From positions 1 to 25,518 of the forward strand of contig DASYSA010000647.1 in assembly GCA_036003885.1 (NCBI GenBank): DNA of 25,518 nucleotides, written 5' to 3'. A program made the position numbers and the translations under genes. Source of the stretch: DASYSA01 sp036003885 (GTDB taxonomy: Bacteria > Acidobacteriota > Blastocatellia > UBA7656). Below, piece by piece: positions 1-6,842 of the stretch; positions within the stretch are counted from its first letter, which is position 1; each line of letters starts with the position of its first letter. A model generated the notes under the pieces. The model was given only the letters and a program-made list of their open reading frames with translations, did not search any database and was not told where the DNA came from.

Positions 1-57
1 TCCACCCGGAACTCCACCGGAAACTCCACCCGGAACTGCACCGGAAACTCCACCCGG
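1..57. repeat. 24-bp in-frame tandem repeat inside M56 copy A
   Basis: Two full 24-bp units (1-24, 25-48) and a partial third (49-57) differ by one substitution. Each unit alternates near-identical 12-mers (TCCACCCGGAAC / TCCACCGGAAAC). On the coding strand it encodes GGV-SG-VPGGV-SG repeats, so slippage would change length without breaking the frame. The array continues past the window edge, so the full copy number is unknown. Confidence 0.85.
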
Positions 58-1191
58 TATCCTGCCTCGAACTCGTCCGGGCTGTCGGGCTTGAACTCTG
101 CCTTGTGGATCGCCTTCCAGACTGGAGTCGACTTGAGCGACGACACGCCCATAACTTGCCAGCCCGGCTGCGATTGAAAAACCTATTACAAGCCCCGCGA
201 CCGTCGCGATCACGACGCGGTGCGAGATCCTCAGCGTGCCATCACTGTGATTAGCCATGATTCGCTCAACCCTCCTTCGAAGATTTGATCCGGCCGCATA
301 CGATACTCCCGCCACTTTCCAACCAAGGCAGAACCTCAGAACCTTCAACAGGCTCGAGGCATAGACTTCCGACCCTCGTCCAAGTCTAATCACCGCCTCA
401 TCGCACGATTGCTCTCGTTCGACCAGCAGCCGTCGGTCTATGAGCCAGAGCAGCGGGTGAAACCAGAGCAGGCAACAGAGTGCCATGTGCAGATTGCTCA
501 CCAGGTTGTCCCAACGTGCGACGTGTATCAGCTCGTGCGCGAGCACCGCCTCAAGCTCGGCACTGCTCAGGTGATCGGCCATTCCTTCCGGCAGCAGGAT
601 GGCCGGCCGCAACACACGCCATACTCCCGGCTCGACTACCTGAGACGAGACTATCAGACTGACTCGGCGAGTAGCCCCCAGCAGCGTGCGCGCTCGGTCA
701 AGTGCTTCTGCCTCCCTGCCACTCGTAACTGCCCGGCCTGCCTTCAGAGCCTGTGAAAACAGCAAGCGCCGCCTCACCCATAAGCCGAATAGGAACGTAA
801 CTACGCTCAACCAGACGAATGTCAGCCCGCAATACAGTTCATTGTGGTCTCCCGAGTCTCCAGTGAAAGCGTCTGCCTCGCTGGTTTCATAAACCGGAGC
901 CGTAAACTGCGATACGGCGGCCAAAGTGTCGGCTTCATTCTCAGGAGAGACTGGCCTTGAAGACATATCGAAGCCCGCCGCGGCTATGAGAAGCGCGACC
1001 AACGCTGAGGGTACGGCGAACTTAAGACCTACGATCACCCAGATCGCATAACGGGCGCGCGATGGTCCTCGTCTGAGCAACAGAACAGCGGCGAAAGCCA
1101 GCGTCGAAAAGAGCGTTGCTTGCCACAGGTGGTTTGCGAGAAGAGGCCAGAGCCACCGGGACCAGTCAGCCAGCCATTCGTGAAGTGTCAT
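1..1191 (-). CDS. M56 family (BlaR1/MecR1-like) membrane metallopeptidase, copy A, C-terminus outside window
   Basis: The frame is open from an ATG at 1191 down to base 1, so at least 397 residues are visible and the stop lies outside the window. It begins MTLHEWLADWSRWLWPLLAN and closely parallels the two upstream paralogs. The HEXXH zinc motif reads HELIH with Glu at residue 220, and the downstream EREQSCDEAVI segment supplies the likely third zinc ligand, so the peptidase core looks intact. Hydrophobic segments near the N-terminus, around the zinc site and after MANHSDGTLRISHRV suggest about five membrane passes, with the C-terminus periplasmic. The visible C-terminal tail is a Gly/Val/Pro/Ser repeat (GGVSGAVPGGVSGGVPGG) encoded by a 24-bp tandem repeat. 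The Shine-Dalgarno AGGAG lies at 1200-1204 and overlaps the edge of a palindromic element. In characterised relatives the protease relieves BlaI repression. The ligand here is unknown. Confidence 0.88.
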   Translation of the reverse strand, partial: MTLHEWLADWSRWLWPLLANHLWQATLFSTLAFAAVLLLRRGPSRARYAIWVIVGLKFAVPSALVALLIAAAGFDMSSRPVSPENEADTLAAVSQFTAPVYETSEADAFTGDSGDHNELYCGLTFVWLSVVTFLFGLWVRRRLLFSQALKAGRAVTSGREAEALDRARTLLGATRRVSLIVSSQVVEPGVWRVLRPAILLPEGMADHLSSAELEAVLAHELIHVARWDNLVSNLHMALCCLLWFHPLLWLIDRRLLVEREQSCDEAVIRLGRGSEVYASSLLKVLRFCLGWKVAGVSYAAGSNLRRRVERIMANHSDGTLRISHRVVIATVAGLVIGFSIAAGLASYGRVVAQVDSSLEGDPQGRVQARQPGRVRGRIPGGVSGAVPGGVSGGVPGG

Positions 1192-1201
1192 TCTTATTGC
1201 T

Positions 1202-1305
1202 CCTGGGTACGCACGCTTCCAGCGTGCTACGTCGGCGTTGCGAATCCCTGGAAATACAACTGCCGCTCACTGAAGGCGCGCACGCTGGAAGCGTGCGTAC
1301 CCAGG
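1202..1305. repeat. REP/BIME-like inverted pair between M56 copies B and A
   Basis: Arms 1202-1227 and 1280-1305 are perfect 26-bp reverse complements separated by 52 bp. Each arm also contains its own small palindrome, GCACGC-TTCCA-GCGTGC (6-bp stem, 5-nt loop). That is the architecture of two REP sequences in opposite orientation. The element begins 1 nt after the stop codon of the upstream gene (1307-1309) and its far edge contributes three bases of the Shine-Dalgarno of the downstream gene. It therefore fills the spacer. In mRNA it could form a very stable stem-loop between the two cistrons. No RAYT transposase gene is in the window. Confidence 0.85.
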
Positions 1306-1306
1306 G

Positions 1307-2944
1307 CTACAGGAGTAGCGGGAGCGGTGGATTCTTCTTTGAGGGACGCGGCGGCGGAGGTGGAGGTGGAGGCGGCGGCGGAGGTAGATCCTTCGCTCGA
1401 CGCGGCGCCGGAGGTGGCGGCGGTGGCGGTGGTGGGGGGACATCTCCCCACGACGTCCCGTCTTCAAACAACACTCCGACGACCTTCGCCACAACAGAAG
1501 CCGGATCACCGTCGAATCGCACAAGTCGATTGTTCAGCGCAAACGAATCATGCGGCCCTACCAACGAGGAAACTCTCTCGACGTAGACCTTCACCCTGCC
1601 GTCGGTTGCTCCGAACTCGATGGCCACTGTTCCGATTAGGCGCTCGGAGTTGTTAACGAGCTTGAGGCTTGGCTTCATCATGAAGTATCTGACCGCCGGC
1701 TGGGCTCTGGCGTCGCCTTTCTTCCGGCGAATATCTTCCACTCGAATCCACTTCGCCGAGGCTTCGGTAATGCTGACCGGAGACCCAGCCTCGTTCGTGA
1801 ACTCAAGCGTCCGGTCAGGTTCTCGCCTCAAGTCTTGATTGAGATCCGGGGCCTCCTGCGCACTGCCGGCCTCAAAGGCATTGTCCTGGGCCATGACCTG
1901 TTCGCGACTCAGCAAACCCGCTGTAATCGAGAACGCGACGACAAGGGCAGCCACCGTCGCCACCACAACTCGATGCGAGATCCTGAGCTTTCGATCATTA
2001 TCCTTAGCCATGATGCGCTCGACCCTCCTTCCGAGATTTGAACCGCCGGCGTAAGAGACGCCGGCAACTCTCCAACCGAGACAGAACTTCAGAACCTTCA
2101 ACAAGCTCGACGCATAGACGTCAGACCCGCCCACGAGCCTGATCACCGCATCGTCGCACGCACGCTCTCGTTCGTTCAGGAGCCTCCCATCGATAATCCA
2201 CGTGAGCGGATGAAACCAGAGAAGGCAACAGAGCATCATGTGCAGATTGCTCACCAGGTTGTCCCAACGAGCCACGTGTATCAATTCATGAAGCAACACG
2301 GCTTCAAGCTCGGCATCGCTGAGGTCATCTGCCATGCCTTCCGGCAGCAGGATCGCCGGCCATAACGATCCCCATACTCCCGGCTCGCCTATTCGTGAGG
2401 AGACTATCAGTCTTACAGCGCGAGTGGTCCCCAGCAACAAGCAGGCTCGGCTGAGTGCTTCGAACTCCCTGCCACTCGTGACTGCTCGACCGGCTTTCAG
2501 AGATTGCGAGAGTCGCCTACGTTGCTTTGCCCACAGACCGAGCAGGATCGCAACCCCGCTCAGCCAGGAGAGTGTCAACGCGCAATACACCTCGCTGTGC
2601 CCTCCCGATCTCGTCGCGCCGAGGGCGGCATTACTCGATTCATGAATAGGAACCGCAAACTGCGAGACTGCGGCGAGGGCGTCGGCTCCCTGCTCGCTCG
2701 AGGGCCGTCTCGCGGACATATCGAACCCCGCCGCCGCTATGAGGAGGGCCAGCAACGCCGAGGGTACAGCGAACTTAAGACCTGCAATCACCCAGATCAC
2801 ATAACGGGCGCGCGATGGTCCTTGCCTGAGCAACAGAACAGCGGCGAACGTCAGTGTCGAAAAGAGCGTTGCTTGCCACAGGTGATTTGCAAAAAGAGGC
2901 CAGATCCACCCGGACCATCCGGCCAGCCACTCGTGAAGTCTCAT
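1307..2944 (-). CDS. M56 family (BlaR1/MecR1-like) membrane metallopeptidase, copy B, proline-tract terminus without TonB domain
   Basis: This is a 545-residue protein with the same layout as its neighbours: N-terminal helices, zinc motif HELIH (Glu220), ERACDDAVI, then the shared MAKDNDRKLRISHRV segment and a fifth hydrophobic helix around 330-350. A periplasmic region of about 110 residues follows (near EFTNEAGSPVSITEASAKW to FEDGTSWGDV) and is also present in copy C. Two proline tracts of about 10 and 12 residues come next and the protein stops at SKKNPPLPLLL. Copy C continues from the equivalent point into a TonB C-terminal domain, which is absent here. The stop sits 1 nt from the REP-like pair, suggesting the end was lost or replaced. 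No penicillin-binding transpeptidase motifs were seen, so a beta-lactam ligand is not supported. It starts 37 nt after the copy C stop and is probably co-transcribed. Confidence 0.9.
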   Translation of the reverse strand: MRLHEWLAGWSGWIWPLFANHLWQATLFSTLTFAAVLLLRQGPSRARYVIWVIAGLKFAVPSALLALLIAAAGFDMSARRPSSEQGADALAAVSQFAVPIHESSNAALGATRSGGHSEVYCALTLSWLSGVAILLGLWAKQRRRLSQSLKAGRAVTSGREFEALSRACLLLGTTRAVRLIVSSRIGEPGVWGSLWPAILLPEGMADDLSDAELEAVLLHELIHVARWDNLVSNLHMMLCCLLWFHPLTWIIDGRLLNERERACDDAVIRLVGGSDVYASSLLKVLKFCLGWRVAGVSYAGGSNLGRRVERIMAKDNDRKLRISHRVVVATVAALVVAFSITAGLLSREQVMAQDNAFEAGSAQEAPDLNQDLRREPDRTLEFTNEAGSPVSITEASAKWIRVEDIRRKKGDARAQPAVRYFMMKPSLKLVNNSERLIGTVAIEFGATDGRVKVYVERVSSLVGPHDSFALNNRLVRFDGDPASVVAKVVGVLFEDGTSWGDVPPPPPPPPPPAPRRAKDLPPPPPPPPPPPPRPSKKNPPLPLLL

Positions 2945-2951
2945 CTCTGCC

Positions 2952-2981
2952 AGACCCTAAATCCCAGATCCTGGATCCTAC
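2952..2981. repeat. Degenerate 7-bp tandem repeat in the M56 C-B spacer
   Basis: Four heptamers (AGACCCT, AAATCCC, AGATCCT, GGATCCT) plus AC fill most of the 37-nt spacer between the stop of copy C and the start of copy B. The 30 bases match 28 of 30 positions of the reverse complement of 25487-25516, upstream of the GH51 gene at the far end of the window. Confidence 0.8.
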
Positions 2982-4943
2982 CTACAACGCGAAGTTGAAG
3001 GTGATCGTGCCGACGACCCGGACCGCTTTTCCATCCAAGCTGGTCGGCGAGAACTTCCATTCCCGGGCGGCCTCGACGGCGGCATCCTTGAGGAGCGGGT
3101 GTCCGCTCACAGCCCGCGCGGAAGAGACGTTGCCCTCTTCATCGACAAGTACTTCGACCACGACCGCGCCACTCACCTGGGCAGCCATTGCCAGGGGCGG
3201 ATAGCTTGGTTGAATTCGCTTTGTTACCGACTCCTGAAGCCCGCCCCCAGCCTTTCGGACTACGCTCGCTCCCGAACGAGCAAAGGATGACGCGTCACCG
3301 TTTCTTTCAACCGGGACTGGTGGAGGCGGTGGCGGTGGTGGCGGCGGCGGTACGTCTCCCCACGACGTTCCATCTTCGAACATCACACCGGCCACCTTAG
3401 CCACGAACGAAGCCGGATCGCTGTCTGAAGCTGCCGCTCGATTGTTGAGAGTAAAGGACGCGTGCGGCTCGATCAGCGATGACAGGCGCTCGAAGTAATA
3501 GAGCGCGGCGACGCCGTCGGCGGTCTCGTACTCGAGGGCCACCGCTGTCAATCTCTTGTCGGTGTTGTTTACGAGTGTGAGATTCGGTCTTATCAGGTAT
3601 GGTGTCGGCGCCGATATACCTGCCGTTCTATTAAAGGCCTTATCGATTCTGAGGAATTTTGCCGAGGCCCCGGTGATGCTGACCGGAGAGCCCTCCAGGT
3701 TCTTGAACTGAATATTTGATTCGGGCACCGCCATCAGGGCCTGATTGACATTCCTGGCCTGAGCAACTCCATTGACCGCCACGGCGGTCACCCCGCCGTC
3801 AATGACATTCAGTGCTCCCGTAGTTCTTTCAGTGCCGTCTTTTGGAACACCTCCCTTGCGACCCGGGGCTTGAGGTGGGTTCACCTGAGCCGCGACCGGT
3901 CCTCGACTCACCAATCCGGCCGCAATCGAGAACGCGACTACCAGAGTGGCGACAGTAGCGACAATCACTCGATGTGAAATCCTGAGTTTTCGATCACTAT
4001 CATTAGCCATGATGCGCTCAACCCTCCTTCGTAGATTTGATCCGGCAGCCTGGGAGACGCCGGCCACTCTCCAACCAAGACAGAACCTGAGAACCTTCAA
4101 CAGGCTCGACGCATATACATCCGACCCACCCGCAAGTCGGATCACAGCTTCATCGCAGGCTCGCTCGCGCTCGTTGAGCAGTCTTCCATCGATGATCCAG
4201 GTCAATGGATGAAACCAGAACAAACAGCAGAGCATCATGTGCAGATTGCTCACCAGATTGTCCCGCCTACCAATGTGGATCAACTCATGCAGCAGCACCG
4301 CTTCAAGCTCCGCGTCGGTGAGGTCGTTGGCCATTGCTGCGGGCAGCACAATGGCAGGCCGCAAGACACGCCATACGCCTGGCTCGTTTACTCCGGATGA
4401 AACTATCAAGTCCACATCGCCAGGAATTCCAAGCAAGCTCAGCGCTCGGTGCAATGCCTTTGCCTCCCTCCAACTGATGAGGCTGTGGCCGGCCCTCACC
4501 GCCCGCGAGAATTGCAGGCGCCGCGCAACCCATAGGGCGAGCAGGATCGCAACTCCGCTCAGCCAGGCGAGTGTCAGTCCGCAATACAGTTCGCTGTGTC
4601 CTGAAGCCGCCGAGGTGCCAACACCCGCAGCGGTTCCCTGCAGAAGTGGATCGGTAAACTGACCGACCGCGGCCAACGGGTTTGCGCCATCTGCAATTGG
4701 TCCGGACCAGTCTGGTAGACGCAGCCCCGCGCTCTCCATAAGAAACAGCAGAAGTGCCGAGGGGAAGGCGAACTTGAGGCCGGCAATCAGCCAGATGGTG
4801 TGTCTGGTGCGCGAAGGCCCTCGCTTCAGCAATAGCACGGCGAGGAAGCAGAGCGCCGAAAAGAGCGTTGCCTGCCAGAGGTGGTTTGCGAGGAGAGGCC
4901 AGACCCAGGCGGACCAGCGAGCCAGCCAGTCGTGAACTGTCAT
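2982..4943 (-). CDS. M56 family (BlaR1/MecR1-like) metallopeptidase fused to a TonB C-terminal domain, copy C
   Basis: At 653 residues this is the longest of the three tandem paralogs. The N-terminal third holds membrane helices and the zinc site: HELIH with Glu220, then ERACDEAVI. The MANDSDRKLRISHRV segment leads into a further helix (VIVATVATLVVAFSIAAG). A low-complexity stretch and a periplasmic region of about 110 residues shared with copy B follow, then 11 prolines. The last 90 or so residues form a TonB C-terminal domain (IQPSYPPLAMAAQVSGAVVV, VDEEGNV, AAREWKFSP, ending TFNFAL). In TonB itself a proline-rich arm spans the periplasm before the same module, so the tail could reach outer-membrane or cell-wall partners. 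The start is the ATG at 4943, with AGGA about 9 nt upstream. The gene lies 61 nt downstream of blaI in the same direction. Regulation by that repressor is inferred. Confidence 0.92.
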   Translation of the reverse strand: MTVHDWLARWSAWVWPLLANHLWQATLFSALCFLAVLLLKRGPSRTRHTIWLIAGLKFAFPSALLLFLMESAGLRLPDWSGPIADGANPLAAVGQFTDPLLQGTAAGVGTSAASGHSELYCGLTLAWLSGVAILLALWVARRLQFSRAVRAGHSLISWREAKALHRALSLLGIPGDVDLIVSSGVNEPGVWRVLRPAIVLPAAMANDLTDAELEAVLLHELIHIGRRDNLVSNLHMMLCCLFWFHPLTWIIDGRLLNERERACDEAVIRLAGGSDVYASSLLKVLRFCLGWRVAGVSQAAGSNLRRRVERIMANDSDRKLRISHRVIVATVATLVVAFSIAAGLVSRGPVAAQVNPPQAPGRKGGVPKDGTERTTGALNVIDGGVTAVAVNGVAQARNVNQALMAVPESNIQFKNLEGSPVSITGASAKFLRIDKAFNRTAGISAPTPYLIRPNLTLVNNTDKRLTAVALEYETADGVAALYYFERLSSLIEPHASFTLNNRAAASDSDPASFVAKVAGVMFEDGTSWGDVPPPPPPPPPPPVPVERNGDASSFARSGASVVRKAGGGLQESVTKRIQPSYPPLAMAAQVSGAVVVEVLVDEEGNVSSARAVSGHPLLKDAAVEAAREWKFSPTSLDGKAVRVVGTITFNFAL

Positions 4944-5004
4944 CTGTAGTATTCCTTTCTCTGGGCGCTCATCCTTCTATTAGTCGTCTCCGCCGCTTAC
5001 CGAG

Positions 5005-5439
5005 CTAGCTCCGGGTGCGAGGGAGGCTTCCGCGCTTAGCTTCTCGGCCTTCGCCGGTCAAGCCTTCCTGGTCAACCAGGAGGGTCTCCATCTCGCGAAG
5101 ATCCTCGAGAGTGAGCTTTCCCGCCTCGGCGAGGTGCGCCATAAGCGGCCGCGCGGAGCCGCCGAACAGCTCTAGAAGTTCCGTTATCAGTCTATTGTGC
5201 GTTGCATTGCGTGTGACGACCGGCTCGAAGATAAAGGCGTTGCCGATCTTCTTGACTCTTCGCACAGCGGACTTCTCTTCAAGTCGGCGCACAATTGTCT
5301 GAACGGTGGTGTAAGCGGGACGTTTTTTCTCAGGAAGCTGTTCCTGAATCTCTCTCACCGAGGCGCTGCGTAAGTCCCATAGAACGTGCATTACCTCGAG
5401 CTCGAACTTCGTCAGCTTAACGGTTTTCTCCCGAACCAC
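5005..5439 (-). CDS. blaI: BlaI/MecI/CopY-family transcriptional repressor
   Basis: This 144-residue protein has the typical family opening KLTKFELEVMHVLWDLRSASVREI, then a winged-helix DNA-binding domain over roughly residues 5-80 (AYTTVQTIVRRLEEK is the recognition region). A C-terminal helical dimerisation segment (HNRLITELLELFGGSARPLMAHL) follows. Family members bind as dimers to TACA/TGTA-type operators and are cleaved or released when the partner M56 sensor protease is activated. The start is GTG at 5439, with AGGTGA just upstream; the nearby ATG in the same leader runs directly into a stop. It is the first gene of the minus-strand cluster, and the operator-like site in its own promoter argues for autoregulation. 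The symbol is used in the family sense only; no beta-lactamase gene is visible. Confidence 0.93.
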   Translation of the reverse strand: MVREKTVKLTKFELEVMHVLWDLRSASVREIQEQLPEKKRPAYTTVQTIVRRLEEKSAVRRVKKIGNAFIFEPVVTRNATHNRLITELLELFGGSARPLMAHLAEAGKLTLEDLREMETLLVDQEGLTGEGREAKRGSLPRTRS

Positions 5440-5483
5440 GTCTCACCTCATCGATTGTGATTTACCTACTACAGTTGAGGCCG

Positions 5484-5513
5484 ATCCTACTACATGTGTC
5501 ATAGGAAGGTCAA
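5484..5513 (-). promoter_or_regulatory. Putative sigma70-type promoter of the blaI-M56 operon
   Basis: On the minus strand TTGACC (5513-5508) and TAGGAT (5489-5484) are separated by 18 nt, giving 5/6 and 4/6 matches to the consensus boxes. It lies about 45 nt upstream of the GTG start. The spacer contains the BlaI-like palindrome, so bound repressor would block RNA polymerase. Confidence 0.6.
5488..5503. promoter_or_regulatory. BlaI/MecI-like operator
   Basis: TACTACATGTGTCATA has the dyad TAxxACA-TG-TGTxxTA, matching the general TACA/TGTA operator plan of the BlaI/MecI family. A second TACTACA half-site at 5467-5473, with a degenerate partner, lies 21 bp away, about two helical turns. That could allow cooperative binding of two dimers. 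It falls between the -35 and -10 boxes. Confidence 0.6.
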
Positions 5514-6124
5514 GAAAAATGTTCGAGTGAGGGGTTCGAGTGAGGAGCTCTTCCCCAGGCTAAACGACCTTGGATGGGTCCAGAACGCCCCAAGCCGGTT
5601 TTTTTCTCGTTTGCAACGTCATACTTGCAGACGGTGTCACAATTGCTCCATTGAGGAGCACGGCAGGGTCCCCCTGGACAAACGAGAATGGAGTTTATCG
5701 ATGGAGCACGTCGTCAAGTATTGTCAGGAAAACGAACTGCGCCTTAGGTTTGCCGGTATCGCCGAGGACGAGATAGTCAATCACGATTTCAGAGTCCATT
5801 CAACGAGCGAAGATGGGAATACGCGAAAGGCGATAGCGGAACTATCTTGCAATGGAATTCTCAAAGAGGCATTCATTCAACACAGGAAAATCCTTTTCCC
5901 CGGTAAGTCATGGATTGATCGACTCGCCATCATGCGATCATTTCGAGCAGCAGGGCATTAAACAGGGCCCTGCTGAACACATCAACAGAGTGTCTAATTC
6001 CGACATCTACGAATGAGAAGACACTGCCACGGCCCGCGAAATCTGCAAACCCTTACTCAGCCCGCCTCGACCGCTAGCCTGCTCAGAAAACAAGAGATGG
6101 GCTCGCTACATCGAGGTCTTGCGT
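5514..6124. other. Gap of about 600 bp without a confident gene; one doubtful open frame
   Basis: A plus-strand frame is open from 5494 to 5961 (up to 155 residues). Its first ATG lies inside the blaI operator with no ribosome site, and the composition is less GC-rich at third codon positions than in neighbouring genes. A more credible internal start is the ATG at 5701, preceded by GGAG, which would give 86 residues. The longer frame holds a C-x2-C-x2-C cluster (HTCRRCHNCS). I do not recognise a family and do not call it a gene. The remaining 5976-6124 shows nothing recognisable. Confidence 0.5.
5948..5975. repeat. 9-bp perfect inverted repeat (hairpin)
   Basis: CAGCAGGGC (5948-5956) and GCCCTGCTG (5967-5975) are perfect complements around a 10-nt loop. 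The stop codon of the doubtful frame (5959-5961) lies in the loop. There is no T-tract on either side, so an intrinsic terminator is not clearly supported. Confidence 0.6.
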
Positions 6125-6153
6125 TTGACACGCACCGTACCGGGCCATAGAAT
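6125..6153 (+). promoter_or_regulatory. Sigma70-type promoter of the DUF47-PiT operon
   Basis: TTGACA (6125-6130) is a perfect -35 box and TAGAAT (6148-6153) a 5/6 -10 box, separated by an ideal 17 nt. The DUF47 start codon lies about 55 nt downstream. No Pho-box-like direct repeat was evident beside it. Confidence 0.65.
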
Positions 6154-6209
6154 GAAACGCCTTTTGAGAGGAGGCTCGCAGTTCATTTGACGCTGCTCAA
6201 CGAGGTCTA

Positions 6210-6824
6210 ATGTTTGGTCTGGTTCCGCGTGAAGAAAAGTACTTCGCTATGCTCAGCCAACTGGCGGAGAAAGTGCGTGAGGGCGGGGAAATCTTCATAA
6301 GGATATTCCAGGACTTCTCTAATCGAGCGGTCTATGCCGACCAGATCAAGCAGATCGAGACCACTTGCGACGACCTCGGAGCAAAGATCACTCAAAAGCT
6401 GAACTCCAGTTTTATCACGCCCATCGACCGCGAAGATATCTACCTGCTGGTCAAAGAGCTGGACGATGTCATCGACTTGATGAACGATCTCGCGCGCAGG
6501 TTCGACATATATGAAATAAGCGTTCCTCGTTCCGAAGCGATGGAGATCGCTCAGATAGTCGGCCGCTCTACCGTCGAGCTTGAAGGCGCCTTCACGATGC
6601 TTCAGCAGCGTCACGATGTCGGAGAGCATTGCCGCACCATAAGACAACTCGAGAAGCGCGCGGACTCACTCTACAGCGACGCACTGCGGCGGTTGTTTCG
6701 TGAGGAGAAGGATCCCATGGAAGTAATAAAGTGGATGTCCATTTTTGAGGAACTCGAGAATACTGCTGACCGCTGCAAAGACGTCGCCGAGGCGCTCGAG
6801 GCCGTGGTGGTCAAGAATAAGTAG
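6210..6824 (+). CDS. DUF47/PhoU-like phosphate transport regulator
   Basis: This 204-residue, all-helical, charged protein begins MFGLVPREEKYFAMLSQLAE, the usual DUF47 (YkaA/PhoU_div) opening. Further family features are the ITPIDREDIYLLVKELDDVIDLMNDLA segment and the C-terminal EVIKWMSIFEELENTADRCKDVAE helix. Length is typical. Proteins of this family are encoded next to PiT transporters and are thought to regulate low-affinity phosphate uptake from the cytoplasmic side, in a PhoU-like fold with acidic metal-binding clusters. No membrane segment is present. The ATG at 6210 follows a short GAGGT site. The transporter gene starts 18 nt after its stop, so the two are almost certainly one operon. 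Confidence 0.92.
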   Translation: MFGLVPREEKYFAMLSQLAEKVREGGEIFIRIFQDFSNRAVYADQIKQIETTCDDLGAKITQKLNSSFITPIDREDIYLLVKELDDVIDLMNDLARRFDIYEISVPRSEAMEIAQIVGRSTVELEGAFTMLQQRHDVGEHCRTIRQLEKRADSLYSDALRRLFREEKDPMEVIKWMSIFEELENTADRCKDVAEALEAVVVKNK

Positions 6825-6842
6825 CAGCGGAGGTCCATACCT

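Noticed and set aside
1116..1586. Plus-strand glycine-rich open frame opposite the M56 copy B C-terminus
   Set aside because: It is the antisense of the proline tracts and REP element. The minus-strand frame is supported by homology to copy C, and the plus-strand product has no other support.
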